This document shows, in pieces, positions 8,522 to 17,485 of a stretch of DNA of 64,000 nucleotides. The notes under the pieces are model-generated. The model saw only the letters and a list, made by a program, of their open reading frames with translations, searched no databases and was not told the DNA's origin. The translations under genes were made by a program, and so were the position numbers. Location of the stretch: positions 1-64,000 of IMG/VR virus record IMGVR_UViG_3300025705_000005. One strand, 5' to 3'. Numbering within the stretch: position 1 is the stretch's first letter; every line of letters starts with the position of its first letter. The DNA comes from a virus.

Positions 8522-9721
8522 TTAAAAGTTTCCACCATCAATTGAACTAAAAGAAAAACTTCCTGTTAATTTCAATGAACCTGTTATTGTATGAACATCT
8601 GTTATTTCATCTCCAAATTTATTTGAACCAGTTGCGAATGATATGGATTGTGATACTACATTTGTAATTACCTTAGTTGCGTTTAGTGTTCCGATGTTTA
8701 AATTCTGCCCTACTAATCCAGCAACGATTCCCGCTGAACCACTTATTGTTCCAGATGGTACTGAAGTTAGATATGTTCCTAAATCACTAATCTGAGATTC
8801 TGTTATGGTTATTTGTGATGAACCTGAAACAGTTCCAGTAGGTACTGAAGTTAGATATGTTCCTAAATCACTAATCTGAGATTCTGTTATGGTTATTTGT
8901 GATGAACCACTTATAACACCTTCAGTATTTAACTTATCTTTTACATTTGAATCAAAGTTTGTTATTGAATCTGCGTTTACTTGAGCTGAACCCGATACCA
9001 ATCCAGCTGGCTTACCTGATAGTTCAGCGAAAGAACTAGCCCCACCGCCACTACCACCAATTGAACCATCATCGATTTGTGAACGAAGTGTTCTACCAAT
9101 ATATTGATAAACTGTTATATAAACAAATTGATTTGATGATGGTTGGTTACTACCAACCCAAGTTAAAACACCTGTTTTAAAATCAAATACATATGATGCT
9201 GGGTCAGATGGTGAAGATGTAATACTTCCTGCTGAACTAGCCGTATCTTTATATACAACAACCTTATAACCTGGAGTTGAACTCTCAGTATTATTTGGTG
9301 AATCACTCGCAATTATATATTTTGGTGATACAAAATTTGTTTGTTGGTCAGTTTCAATTAATTGGTCTGAGGTTACTGTATCTGAAACTGATGATGGGTC
9401 TGAAGTTGTAAAGTAATAAACTTCTCTTTGCCCATCAGCTGCTTGTTTTAATTTTTTTCTCCAATAATATTTTAGAACGGAAACATCTGTTTCGATTGAT
9501 GGATTAACAACACTACCAGATATTACTTCACCATTTTGTGATGAACCACTATATGCTAATTGTGTACTACCCGTTGGGATAAGACCATCATCGGTAAGTA
9601 TTTCACCTGCCCCTAAATCAAAAACATCAGTAAATGCTTCTTGTCCTAGTGATAGGTTATCGGTTGTAAACCTTCTACCCTGTAATAATCTCTCCGACCT
9701 ATTATCTGAATTATATGCCAT
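8522..9721 (-). CDS. Tail-fibre protein with SGSSQI repeats (399 aa)
   Basis: Residues 1-210 form a distinct N-terminal domain (RLLQGRRFTTDNLSLGQEAF, then VLTWVGSNQPSSNQFVYITV). Residues about 210-380 carry repeats of the type GxxSGSSQITITESQISDLGTYLTSVP, also seen in the 407-aa fibre at 12298-13521. The C-terminus SLKLTGSFSFSSIDGGNF resembles that of the 407-aa protein (DTIDGGGFF). A central Gly-rich hinge (GGSGGGAS) separates the halves. AGAGGAAT precedes the ATG. Likely an elongated trimeric fibre or whisker-like protein; the exact role is unknown. Confidence 0.75.
   Translation of the reverse strand: MAYNSDNRSERLLQGRRFTTDNLSLGQEAFTDVFDLGAGEILTDDGLIPTGSTQLAYSGSSQNGEVISGSVVNPSIETDVSVLKYYWRKKLKQAADGQREVYYFTTSDPSSVSDTVTSDQLIETDQQTNFVSPKYIIASDSPNNTESSTPGYKVVVYKDTASSAGSITSSPSDPASYVFDFKTGVLTWVGSNQPSSNQFVYITVYQYIGRTLRSQIDDGSIGGSGGGASSFAELSGKPAGLVSGSAQVNADSITNFDSNVKDKLNTEGVISGSSQITITESQISDLGTYLTSVPTGTVSGSSQITITESQISDLGTYLTSVPSGTISGSAGIVAGLVGQNLNIGTLNATKVITNVVSQSISFATGSNKFGDEITDVHTITGSLKLTGSFSFSSIDGGNF
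8757..8908 (-). repeat. Exact 68-bp direct repeat in the 399-aa fibre gene
   Basis: 8757-8824 and 8841-8908 are identical, with an 84-base period (28 codons). The encoded unit includes ITITESQISDLGTYLTSVP. A diverged relative lies in the 407-aa fibre gene near 12960-13025. Confidence 0.9.
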
Positions 9722-9736
9722 TTTTATTCCTCTTTA

Positions 9737-12229
9737 TTACGATACTGAAACCGTTATTTGTTCCAATGTTTGTGATGGTGTTCCTTTATATCTAATAACT
9801 AACCAAACTTTATCATTTGATGCGTTAATTGTTTGCCCACCAGCGTTATTTAAACCTAATGTTAATGTTCCGTTTGAATTTGATATAGATGAGAAATCTC
9901 CTTTAACATCTACACTATCACTAAATGGGTTTGTTGCCCCAGTTGATTGGGAATTCAAACTACCACCATATGATTGATTACCTTTAACTGCATCGAATAT
10001 AGTTGATGCGGTTGAACCAAACATAACACCTACTGCTATTTTATTAGCAGATGTGCTATCAAACGTTACAAAATCAGCTGATGAATTTGGATACATATCA
10101 ATTGTTAATGTACCTTTGTTGTTTGTAGCGTTTGTATCAAACTCTCTTACATACCATTTGTAATGTGCTGCGTTATATGATGAATCATCATACCAATATC
10201 CGTTTGCTGATTCGTGGTTAACTAAGTAACCCGGTTTAACCTGTAAATCTTTACCATCTCCATTGGTTAATGTTGTTGCAGAATTCCACCCGTTTGATAA
10301 TGCGGTTGATGTGCTGATTATTCTTCTATAAGTTTCATTTGTGAATCTCTCTACTAATGTAGTTGATGCAGTTCCACCACCAAAGTAACCCATTGAACCA
10401 TTTGAAGCAGATTGTCCGAATGTTCCGGCTGTATGTAATAATACTGTCTTACTATCTAATGTACTTTGTGAACCAGCTCTGTTTTTTGCAGTAGTGGTTA
10501 AAGTAAATGAAGTATCACTAAATCCACTTACGTTGATTGTATCGCCTGTTCCACTAATTCCATAAGTTGCATCTACTTCTACTAAATCTGTTCTATATGG
10601 TACACCACTATTTCTTCTAGTTTGTCCATCAGCTGATGTTACCATTCCAGATGTTTGGATTGTACCACCACTTGTTGATAGAGTATCTAAACCTGATGTC
10701 TTTGTGATTGTATATCCACCTGTACTTCCTATTGATACATTTACTACTGAACTATTAGCTGAATACATTGGTTCGAATACTCCACTAGCAGTTGCAACCA
10801 ATCCCCAAGTACCACCACTTATATATGGTGCTCCAGAAAGAGAAGATGAAGTTAATGTAAGTGGAGTTAGCACTTCACCACTACTTGCCAATGAGTTTGT
10901 ACCTATATTTGAATCAATTGATGAAATCGGTGCCCAAAATATTGCATCACTTGCTTCTTTAGATACAAATGCTGCCTGAGAACCAGTTTTGATTCCAATT
11001 GTTGTAGTTAATAGATATGTTCCTGATGCTGATACTGATGTATTTGCTTCTGTAGTCCATCCCATCATATCTTGTGAGAATACATTTGCGAATTTACCAT
11101 CTTGAAATGCTGCAGGTATAACTGCTGGGTTAGCAGTTGATATTTTAGCGATTGTTACTCCATTTGAAGTAGAAAATGATGAATTAGATAAAGTTACTGA
11201 TGATGCCGATACTTCAGTTTGTGTTCCACTATTATTATTGTTGAATCTAAATGCATGTGTTCCTTTTACTTGAAATTCACTTGCCCCACCACTATTTAAT
11301 GAACCTAATCCGAATAATTGTGAATCAGCTGATGATTGTATTGATGTAGAACCACCTGCTACTGAAGAATATGATATTCCGTATCCAGTATTAGTATATA
11401 TTGTTTTACTTGGAAATATAGTTCCCCCAACTGATGCGAATCCTTTATCAATAAGATAACCTAAATCATCAATATCATTATCATTTGGAATATAACCAGC
11501 TGGCGCTGTTGATGTCCCAACATTACTCTTAGTTGCTGATATAGCACTATAAGTTTTTGAATTTGGAGTTGGATTAGCTGCTGATGAGGATAATAGCCCC
11601 GCAACAAATCTTAACACCTCAGATACATCTGTATCTTTTGTGAAATTATTAAAATATGAACCATCTAAGTTACTTCCCCAATCATTTGATGTTGGTACAC
11701 CTACATTAATGTTATGTGCCTTAATAGATTGAGATACATCCAATGCAGTATCACCTGAACCTGTAATTTGTAAATTTATACCATCTACTTTAGATAATAC
11801 AGCTGATATTTCTTCAAATATACCACTTCCACCAAAACCTGCGGCTGCTGCTGCTCCAGAAACTTCAGTTGCGAAGTTATCTATGGAGTTTTTAGTTAAA
11901 ATTATCTCAGAATGACCTGATGTTCCATCAGAATGTGCATTTAGAATGTACATTTTCTTATTGGTTGAATCATAATATGGTAACCCATCTAAGGTTGACC
12001 CATAATTAGCAACAGTTATTGTTGGGAGTCCAGCTCCAGTGTATAATTTTGATATTGGTGCGTAATCATTAGCAGCTGTTGAACCACCTGGTTTACCTAT
12101 GTAAACTATTGGTCCATCTACCTTACCATCTACTGAACCACTACCGATTACAATTTCTGCTTCACCAAATGATGCGATATTCCTTACGGATGCTATCGAA
12201 CCTCTTCTATGTTTTATTGTTTGAGCCAT
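9737..12229 (-). CDS. Large tail-fibre protein with IKHRRG N-terminus (830 aa)
   Basis: The N-terminus MAQTIKHRRGSIASVRNIA followed by FGEAEIVIGSG resembles the phage fibre attachment signature (IQHRRGT...GE). The body is Ser/Thr/Gly/Asn-rich beta structure with no strict repeat. Residues about 640-830 form a more complex terminal region (RFTNETYRRIISTSTALSN, YKWYVREFDTNATNN, then VWLVIRYKGTPSQTLEQITV) with more aromatic residues, and this is the best candidate for a tip domain. An Ala-rich segment GAAAAAGFGGSG lies near residue 130. GGGATAAAAATATG gives a weak ribosome binding site, and a promoter-like motif lies 51 nt upstream. Receptor-binding is inferred from composition and neighbours. 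Confidence 0.78.
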   Translation of the reverse strand: MAQTIKHRRGSIASVRNIASFGEAEIVIGSGSVDGKVDGPIVYIGKPGGSTAANDYAPISKLYTGAGLPTITVANYGSTLDGLPYYDSTNKKMYILNAHSDGTSGHSEIILTKNSIDNFATEVSGAAAAAGFGGSGIFEEISAVLSKVDGINLQITGSGDTALDVSQSIKAHNINVGVPTSNDWGSNLDGSYFNNFTKDTDVSEVLRFVAGLLSSSAANPTPNSKTYSAISATKSNVGTSTAPAGYIPNDNDIDDLGYLIDKGFASVGGTIFPSKTIYTNTGYGISYSSVAGGSTSIQSSADSQLFGLGSLNSGGASEFQVKGTHAFRFNNNNSGTQTEVSASSVTLSNSSFSTSNGVTIAKISTANPAVIPAAFQDGKFANVFSQDMMGWTTEANTSVSASGTYLLTTTIGIKTGSQAAFVSKEASDAIFWAPISSIDSNIGTNSLASSGEVLTPLTLTSSSLSGAPYISGGTWGLVATASGVFEPMYSANSSVVNVSIGSTGGYTITKTSGLDTLSTSGGTIQTSGMVTSADGQTRRNSGVPYRTDLVEVDATYGISGTGDTINVSGFSDTSFTLTTTAKNRAGSQSTLDSKTVLLHTAGTFGQSASNGSMGYFGGGTASTTLVERFTNETYRRIISTSTALSNGWNSATTLTNGDGKDLQVKPGYLVNHESANGYWYDDSSYNAAHYKWYVREFDTNATNNKGTLTIDMYPNSSADFVTFDSTSANKIAVGVMFGSTASTIFDAVKGNQSYGGSLNSQSTGATNPFSDSVDVKGDFSSISNSNGTLTLGLNNAGGQTINASNDKVWLVIRYKGTPSQTLEQITVSVS

Positions 12230-12280
12230 ATTTTTATCCCATTACTTGTATATAGTTTCTACTATTACCTTTAGTTCTTT

Positions 12281-12290
12281 TATAAATATA
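12281..12290 (-). promoter_or_regulatory. Promoter-like TATTTATA motif upstream of the 830-aa fibre
   Basis: The sense strand reads TATATTTATA, 51 nt before the start codon at 12229, followed by AAAGGTAATAG, which resembles the string after the motifs at 8030 and 8059. It lies between the 407-aa and 830-aa fibre genes. Confidence 0.55.
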
Positions 12291-12297
12291 AATTATT

Positions 12298-13521
12298 TTA
12301 GAAAAACCCCCCACCGTCGATAGTATCTTTCGTATTTCCTACCTGAATTGATGCTGAAGCTATATAAGCTCCTATTTGTTCTTCTAAAACTTTTAACCTA
12401 CCTTTCACAACCAATGCGTTCCCTGCATCGGATGCTGATGTCTGTGTAAATACAGATTGCCCGTTCACTGTAAAATCACCTTTGATATCCACACTACCAG
12501 TTACTCTTAAATTATTCGATGTTAGTAGATGTGTATATGATGCTGGGTCTTGAGAACCAGTATTCCATATTGATGTACCACCAGAACCACCACCACCACC
12601 TAAACCAGCTAATGAAACTGTATTACCATTCGATATGGTTAAATTATTCCCTGCTAATGTTAATTGTTGTGAATCAGTTTCGGATGTTAGGTATCCTAAC
12701 GCTGCTATTTGTGCTGAACCACTAATTGTTCCAGCAGGAATTTCAGTTTTAGAACCACTTAATACACCTGTCCCATCTAAGGTTCTCAATACCGAACCAC
12801 TAACTAACCCATCGGGTAAATCAGAACCAGTTGGTATCGTAACACTATTACCATTAGATATTGTTAGAGTATCACCTACATAAGTAAGTGTTTGTGAATC
12901 AGTTTCGGATGTTAGGTATCCTAACGCTGCTATTTGTGCTGATGAGGATATTGTTCCAACAGGAACTGATGTTAAGTATGATTGTAAATCACTAATCTGT
13001 GATTCTCTGATAGTGACTTGTGATGAACCACTTATAGTTCCAGCTGGTAGTTGAGCTACTAAAGAACCACTAAGTACACTTTCTGTATTTAGTTTAGTTT
13101 TTACCTTACCATCAGAATATTGATTTATCAATGAGTAGTTAGTTGTTGATGTTACATCTACTTGAGATGAACCACTCACTAATCCAACTGGTAGCTGCTC
13201 TGAACCACTAATAACACCCGATGGTAGTAAACTTTTTACTTGAGCTGAACCACTTACTAAATCATCTCCAATTTCATTACCATATCGTATATCAAACTCA
13301 GGTATTAATTGTGCGGATGAACTAATAACATTTTCTGCGTTTAATCTAACTTTTACATTAGACACAAAGTTATCTCTAACAGAATTGTTAGCTAATATGG
13401 AATTTTTTTGAAATGGTGTTACTGTAGTCGGTAGGTTTGCTAAATCATAGTAATCTATATTAGTTAAACCACTGCCATTACCTATGTATGACCCGCTGAA
13501 TGAACCTGTGTAATCTGCCAC
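12298..13521 (-). CDS. Tail-fibre/whisker-like repetitive protein (407 aa), GTG start
   Basis: Residues 1-30 (ADYTGSFSGSYIGNGSGLTN) form a Gly/Ser-rich N-terminus. Residues 60-300 repeat a roughly 30-aa unit with the core GxxSGSSQV or SGSAQIAALGYLTSETDSQ. The C-terminal 110 residues switch to LRVTGSVDIKGDFTVNG and then a helical coiled-coil-like RLKVLEEQIGAYIASASI, ending in DTIDGGGFF. A collar or whisker fibre like T4 Wac would combine repeats with a trimerising C-terminus, but I see no fibritin homology. The start is GTG at 13521, with AAGGGA as ribosome binding site. Confidence 0.75.
   Translation of the reverse strand: MADYTGSFSGSYIGNGSGLTNIDYYDLANLPTTVTPFQKNSILANNSVRDNFVSNVKVRLNAENVISSSAQLIPEFDIRYGNEIGDDLVSGSAQVKSLLPSGVISGSEQLPVGLVSGSSQVDVTSTTNYSLINQYSDGKVKTKLNTESVLSGSLVAQLPAGTISGSSQVTIRESQISDLQSYLTSVPVGTISSSAQIAALGYLTSETDSQTLTYVGDTLTISNGNSVTIPTGSDLPDGLVSGSVLRTLDGTGVLSGSKTEIPAGTISGSAQIAALGYLTSETDSQQLTLAGNNLTISNGNTVSLAGLGGGGGSGGTSIWNTGSQDPASYTHLLTSNNLRVTGSVDIKGDFTVNGQSVFTQTSASDAGNALVVKGRLKVLEEQIGAYIASASIQVGNTKDTIDGGGFF
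12668..12942 (-). repeat. Exact 50-bp repeat in the 407-aa fibre gene
   Basis: 12668-12717 and 12893-12942 are identical and lie 225 bases (75 codons) apart, in frame. They encode the SAQIAALGYLTSETDSQ unit. Confidence 0.9.
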
Positions 13522-13552
13522 AATTTTCCCTTAATTATTTTTGTTAGTTAAC

Positions 13553-13561
13553 TATAAATAT
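13553..13561 (-). promoter_or_regulatory. Promoter-like motif, 31 nt before the 407-aa fibre
   Basis: The sense strand reads ATATTTATA and ends exactly 31 nt before the GTG start at 13521. The same 31-nt spacing occurs at three other genes (starts 24182, 26759, 50958). Confidence 0.6.
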
Positions 13562-13569
13562 TGTAATTT

Positions 13570-14229
13570 TTAGTAATCAGTTAGTAAAGTTAAAATTTCA
13601 TCTAAAGATTCATGTCTATGATTATCTTTTAACACAATATCATACACATAATTCGAACCTTTTAACTTTGGAACTTCATGCACAGCTGAATCATTATTGA
13701 ATTTTAAATCAATTTGTTGTTTATCACCACAAAGTATCATTGTAGAACCTTTTCCTACTCTACCCAATACCATTAGTAGTTGTTGTTTAGTTAGATTTTG
13801 AAACTCATCGACAATACATATTGCGTTATCAAAAGTTCTTCCTCTAAAATGTGTTAAAGATACTAATTCTATCTTCTCATCTTGTATCATCTTATCTAAT
13901 ATCGCTGGTTTGTTGTAAACTTTCCTCATATTAGCTTTAATTGGTACTAACCAAGGTTCCATTTTCTCTTCTAATGAGCCGGGAAGAAATCCATTATCCT
14001 CATTTGATACTGTTGGTCTTGTTATAACAATTTTGTTTACTTGTCTTTTAAAAAACATATCTAATCCTATTTGACATGCTAATAATGTTTTACCACTACC
14101 TGCTTTACCTACAATAAAATTAAATGGGTGATTTAATATTTGTGCTTTTGCTAACTTCTGTTCCTCTGATAACGTAATAGAGAATCTAATCGTTCCTTTT
14201 GGTGGAGCTTTGTCTTTGTTTTCAGCCAT
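13570..14229 (-). CDS. phoH: PhoH-like P-loop ATPase (219 aa)
   Basis: A cytoplasmic ATPase of the PhoH family, widespread in T4-like and marine phages; its role in infection is not settled (links to phosphate stress and RNA metabolism have been proposed). The Walker A GKAGSGKT is at residues 41-48 with K47. The PhoH-specific RPTV and GFLPGSLEEKMEPW follow, then THFRGRTF and the Walker B CIVDEFQNLT. The length matches the compact phage PhoH core with no extra RNA-binding domain. It has its own promoter-like motif upstream and follows the capsid-gene terminator, so it is probably transcribed separately from the head genes. AAAAGGAAAAT is the ribosome binding site. Confidence 0.93.
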   Translation of the reverse strand: MAENKDKAPPKGTIRFSITLSEEQKLAKAQILNHPFNFIVGKAGSGKTLLACQIGLDMFFKRQVNKIVITRPTVSNEDNGFLPGSLEEKMEPWLVPIKANMRKVYNKPAILDKMIQDEKIELVSLTHFRGRTFDNAICIVDEFQNLTKQQLLMVLGRVGKGSTMILCGDKQQIDLKFNNDSAVHEVPKLKGSNYVYDIVLKDNHRHESLDEILTLLTDY

Positions 14230-14264
14230 ATTTTCCTTTTCAAAATTTATTAATAACTCTTTAG

Positions 14265-14272
14265 TATAAATA
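14265..14272 (-). promoter_or_regulatory. Promoter-like motif upstream of phoH
   Basis: The sense strand reads GTATTTATACTAAAGAG, with the TATTTATA core 35 nt before the ATG. It lies just downstream of the capsid-gene terminator, as expected for a new transcription unit. Confidence 0.55.
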
Positions 14273-14284
14273 CAATCAAAGGCA

Positions 14285-14313
14285 TAAAAAAAGGGGAAAT
14301 TTCTTTCCCCTTA
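14285..14313 (-). terminator. Strong terminator after the major capsid gene
   Basis: The sense strand reads AAGGGGAAA-GAAA-TTTCCCCTT followed by a run of T. It is a 9-bp perfect stem with a GAAA tetraloop, starting 29 nt after the capsid stop codon at 14342. Confidence 0.92.
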
Positions 14314-14341
14314 ATTTAAAAACTATACAATAATCAAATGA

Positions 14342-15976
14342 TTACTGAATTCTGTTTAATGAATCTACATATACTTTACCATAGAACTCACCTCTTAACA
14401 TCTTCTTCGCGTAACGTGTCATAACACCTTTACGTGGAGTGAAGTTTTTAGGGTCATATACTAAAGGAGTCATAATTAACGGAATGTATGGTGCGTAAAC
14501 CGCTCCAGTTTCAAGGAATTGTGTTCCTCTGTAACCCATTAATATTACGTTCTCTTTCATGTAAGGATTCTTATAAACTTGGAATCTACTATTCAATGAA
14601 CCAACTTTTGTTACACCAAACGCAAATTGAGCATCACCATTGTCAGCTGAACTAGCATAACCTGGGATAGATTCAATTATTGTTGCAACATCTGGAGATA
14701 CAACTAAGAAATTAGCTCCACCTCTTAATGTTTTTTGGTGAATAGAGTTAGATACACCAGCAATAACTGTTCCAAGTGTTTGAAACCAATTTTGTTGGTT
14801 GTAAGCAGATGCGGCAACTTCAGCAGCACCCATTGGTGCAAATCCGTTTCCGTCCCATACTCTACCAGCTTGCGCTGACCAGTATCCAGTTGATTTAGCA
14901 TCTTGCATTAACATATCTAAGATTTCAAAATCGATTTCTTGCGAAATGTATTCTGATAACATAGATGTTAATTCAGCTTCTGCATCAATTGAATGATAAG
15001 CGTTTAAATCCTGTGCGAATTCAGGAGTCCATTGTGCTTTCAACTTACGTGTCTTAGCAACAATTGGTAAACTCTTCATTTCAACGTTCAATTCAGGAAT
15101 ATCCAAATCAACACCTTTATCTTCAAAGTCACCTCTAGAGATATCATCTGGTTGTTTGTGGTAAGCTACTTTAACGGTATCAGTTAAGATAGTCGCTGCT
15201 GTTACTTCAGCTACAAACGTTATATCACCATTATCAGCGATTGTAGTATACTGTGGGTATTGGTTAAGAATAGATGTGGTTGAACCAAGTAATCTAAATC
15301 CTCTAATTCCCTTATCATCTGCATTTTCAAATTCAGATGCATCGATTGTAATTTTACATACTGTTCCACCTGCTACCATTTTAGCTGCGTTAGATGCAGA
15401 AAATGCCGTGTCATAGTTGTAATCTATTGGTGATAATGCACCAGTTGCAAAAGTATTTGCAGCAGCATCTGCACCAATTGAATTGTCGCCTGTAGCTACA
15501 TCATTCAATGAGTATCCAAATCTACCTGCACCATACAAACCACCTGATGGGTCTGAAGTAGTTTCAGTAATACCGAATACAGAATCAGCTTGTGAATCTT
15601 TTCCAGAACCACTAGCGAATCCAGCTTGGTTAGTACCATATTTAAAATCTAGATAAAATACTAGACCTGATGGTAAGTTCATTGGTTGTACTGATACGAA
15701 ATCTTTTGCTACGATTTCACTAAAGATTCTTCTTACTAATGGTAATGCTACACCTGCCCACTCTTCTGAGTTTGCTGTAGTACCAGTAGAAGAAGCTTCT
15801 TTTACTAATTGTCTTGCTTGGTTTTCTAAAAGAGTTGCAACGCCTGCTTTTTCAACATCGTTTGCTATTCCTTCTAAAAGACCGGTTTTCTCCCACTTAC
15901 CAGCTAAAGCTCTTGTAGCTTCAGATAGTCTTGCAGTATGAGAAGAACCTTCATTTAAAATGTTTTTTAAATCCAT
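14342..15976 (-). CDS. 23: Major capsid protein, T4 gp23-like (544 aa)
   Basis: HK97-fold shell subunit. The length is close to T4 gp23 (521 aa). The N-terminal about 60 residues are helical and should be removed by the prohead protease; they contain ILNE, RLSE, LLE and LVKE sites, and the best candidate for the final cut is after E60 (LVKE, then ASSTGT), comparable to E65 in T4. The mature part begins with EEWAGVALPLVRRIFSEIVA, a strongly conserved gp23 segment, followed by VSVQPMNLPSGLVFYLDF. AKTRKLKAQWTPEFAQDLNA and GKVYVDSLNRIQ at the C-terminus are also typical. TAGGAGA gives one of the strongest Shine-Dalgarno sites in the window, and a strong terminator follows. Confidence 0.95.
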   Translation of the reverse strand: MDLKNILNEGSSHTARLSEATRALAGKWEKTGLLEGIANDVEKAGVATLLENQARQLVKEASSTGTTANSEEWAGVALPLVRRIFSEIVAKDFVSVQPMNLPSGLVFYLDFKYGTNQAGFASGSGKDSQADSVFGITETTSDPSGGLYGAGRFGYSLNDVATGDNSIGADAAANTFATGALSPIDYNYDTAFSASNAAKMVAGGTVCKITIDASEFENADDKGIRGFRLLGSTTSILNQYPQYTTIADNGDITFVAEVTAATILTDTVKVAYHKQPDDISRGDFEDKGVDLDIPELNVEMKSLPIVAKTRKLKAQWTPEFAQDLNAYHSIDAEAELTSMLSEYISQEIDFEILDMLMQDAKSTGYWSAQAGRVWDGNGFAPMGAAEVAASAYNQQNWFQTLGTVIAGVSNSIHQKTLRGGANFLVVSPDVATIIESIPGYASSADNGDAQFAFGVTKVGSLNSRFQVYKNPYMKENVILMGYRGTQFLETGAVYAPYIPLIMTPLVYDPKNFTPRKGVMTRYAKKMLRGEFYGKVYVDSLNRIQ

Positions 15977-16003
15977 TTTTTTTCTCCTATTAAGTTTATT
16001 AAT

Positions 16004-17005
16004 TTATTTTAAACCAGCTAGCTTTTTCCATCTAGCGGCCATATCATTGCCCTCAGAAATTATTTTCTTTGGTGCTGAACTTTGTGTTGCTTTAGAAGCA
16101 TAACCTTCTTTTACAACAGTTCTTTTCTTTTTCGAAACATTTAAGTTTTCTGCTAATGTTGAGAATACCAATTTCACTTCTCTTACTGATGAAGTTCTAT
16201 CGAAGTTTTCAAGTACTTTTACTTTTTGTCCTTCGTTTAAATCAAAAGTTCTGAATAGTTTGTTAGTATAAAGTAACTTAGCGTTCAACAGATTTACTTC
16301 ATTGATAGTTTTTTGTAAACTTTCAATTGTTAAATAAGCTTCTTCTAATTCATCTTCAACACTTTCTTCTTCAACACTTTCTTCTTCTGATACTTCTTCT
16401 TCTGAATCATCTTCCATTTCTTTCAAAGTTCTAATAACTTCGTCTAAATCGATTTCTTCTTCTTCGTCCATATCATCTTCTTCAGCAACAGCTTCAGCTT
16501 CTTCTGATTCGTAAGTTTCTTCAGCTGATTCTTCATCATCTTCAGATACTTCATCATCAGCCATTTCAGCTTCTAATTCAGCGATTACAGATTCTAAATC
16601 TAAATCATCTTCATCCATATCTTCTTCAGATACTTCTGAATCTTCTTCAGATTCTTCTTCTTCGGTTACTTCTTCATCTTCTGATTCGTAAGCTACTTCA
16701 GCAGATTCTTCATCTTCTTCGGTTACTTCTTCTTCAGCAGGTACTTCTTCTTCACCTTCTAAGTTATCTTCAACTTCTTCTTCAGAACCCATTTCCGAAT
16801 CCATGTCAGCTTCCATTTCTGGTGCTTCCATTTCATCTTCCATTTCATCTTCATCAGCTTCTTCAGCTAATTTTGCAGAAATCATTGATTGTAACTTAGG
16901 TGTGAATGCTTCTTCTAAGGCTAACTTAGCGTTTGCTAGAGCAGTTTCTTTAACGGCTTTAGCATCAGCGATAGCTTCAGATAACAAATCTTTTCTATTT
17001 GCCAT
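16004..17005 (-). CDS. 22: Acidic prohead core scaffold protein, gp22-like (333 aa)
   Basis: Internal scaffold that guides shell assembly and is then degraded by the prohead protease. Residues 1-50 are helical (KDLLSEAIADAKAVKETALAN). Residues about 50-225 are an almost uninterrupted run of Glu, Asp and Ser with EEVSEEDEESAEE-like repeats. Residues 225-290 form a coiled coil (LEEAYLTIESLQKTINEVNL). The C-terminus carries KEG and ISEG sites and ends MAARWKKLAGLK. The acidic low-complexity block is longer than in T4 gp22. The position directly before the capsid gene fits gp22, and the assignment rests on position, composition and protease sites rather than clear homology. A TAGGAGA ribosome binding site is present. 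Confidence 0.85.
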   Translation of the reverse strand: MANRKDLLSEAIADAKAVKETALANAKLALEEAFTPKLQSMISAKLAEEADEDEMEDEMEAPEMEADMDSEMGSEEEVEDNLEGEEEVPAEEEVTEEDEESAEVAYESEDEEVTEEEESEEDSEVSEEDMDEDDLDLESVIAELEAEMADDEVSEDDEESAEETYESEEAEAVAEEDDMDEEEEIDLDEVIRTLKEMEDDSEEEVSEEESVEEESVEDELEEAYLTIESLQKTINEVNLLNAKLLYTNKLFRTFDLNEGQKVKVLENFDRTSSVREVKLVFSTLAENLNVSKKKRTVVKEGYASKATQSSAPKKIISEGNDMAARWKKLAGLK

Positions 17006-17112
17006 AATTATTCTCCTAAATTGTTTTTGGAAATAAGATTATTATAAATCTTAATAGATATTATTTAACTAATATATTTAATCACCTATTGGAAAGTGAT
17101 ATTTTTATCTTC

Positions 17113-17120
17113 TATAAATA
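17113..17120 (-). promoter_or_regulatory. Promoter-like motif upstream of the scaffold-capsid operon
   Basis: The sense strand reads CTATTTATAG, about 107 nt before the scaffold ATG. A weaker match (GATTTATAA) lies nearer the gene at about 17041-17049. The leader between motif and gene is A/T-rich and contains no gene. Confidence 0.45.
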
Positions 17121-17136
17121 GTGATGTAAAATTGAA

Positions 17137-17155
17137 AACACTAAAAAAGTGTTAA
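17137..17155 (-). terminator. Weak terminator after the bS21 gene
   Basis: The sense strand has AACACT-TTTTT-AGTGTT followed by TTCAATTTT, starting a few bases after the bS21 stop codon. The stem is only 6 bp and the T-tract is interrupted, so some read-through into the scaffold-capsid genes is likely. Confidence 0.5.
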
Positions 17156-17159
17156 CTAT

Positions 17160-17426
17160 TTATTCTTCGTTTTGTCTACGTTGCCAATCAGCTCGGACTG
17201 CTAGTTGCATTTTCCTTCTTTTTATTGCTGATGGTTTTAGATATTCTTTACGTTCTTTTAATTCTTCAAGCTTTCCACTTTCTTTCATTTTTCTTTTAAA
17301 TGCTTTTAAAGCTAGTTCGATATTTCCGTTAACTACTCTAACTCCAGTATAACAACCTGGAATCTCCATATCTTCTCTTCTAACTTTTTTGTAAGGTTTT
17401 TTAAATTTGTTTTCGTTATCTTGCAT
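17160..17426 (-). CDS. rpsU: Phage-encoded ribosomal protein bS21 (88 aa)
   Basis: A homologue of the small-subunit protein bS21, which sits near the 3' end of 16S rRNA at the anti-Shine-Dalgarno. Residues 28-86 fit the family: GVRVVNGNIELALKAFKRK, then ESGKLEELKERKEYLKPS and a basic tail AIKRRKMQLAVRADWQRRQ. A 27-residue N-terminal extension (KFKKPYKKVRREDMEIPG) is unusual, because cellular bS21 starts close to the VxV strand. I chose the ATG at 17426 because the upstream alternative codons lie in the terminator hairpin region and lack family similarity. No Shine-Dalgarno precedes it. It lies in the late head-gene cluster, so it is probably made late. Phage bS21 genes are known from aquatic phages, where ribosome takeover has been proposed. 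Confidence 0.88.
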   Translation of the reverse strand: MQDNENKFKKPYKKVRREDMEIPGCYTGVRVVNGNIELALKAFKRKMKESGKLEELKERKEYLKPSAIKRRKMQLAVRADWQRRQNEE

Positions 17427-17446
17427 ATTGTTTTGATAAATGTTTA

Positions 17447-17485
17447 TAAAAAAATACACCTACCACATTGTTGTTGATAGGTGTA
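17447..17485 (-). terminator. Terminator hairpin doubling as bS21 leader structure
   Basis: The sense strand has TACACCTA ... TAGGTGTA (8-bp stem) followed by seven T. It ends the transcript of the 131-aa gene (stop at 17514). A promoter-like motif lies immediately before the stem, so a bS21 transcript starting there would carry this hairpin near its 5' end. Confidence 0.8.

Noticed and set aside
1-13521. Regularly spaced repeats that might suggest a CRISPR array
   Set aside because: Repeats are in frame inside fibre genes, are unequal in length and spacing, and have no palindromic character or leader.
6100-17159. Possible tRNA or other structured RNA genes in the larger gaps (6100-6257 and 17006-17159)
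   Set aside because: Only short stems, terminators and promoter-like motifs were found. No cloverleaf or CCA end could be built.
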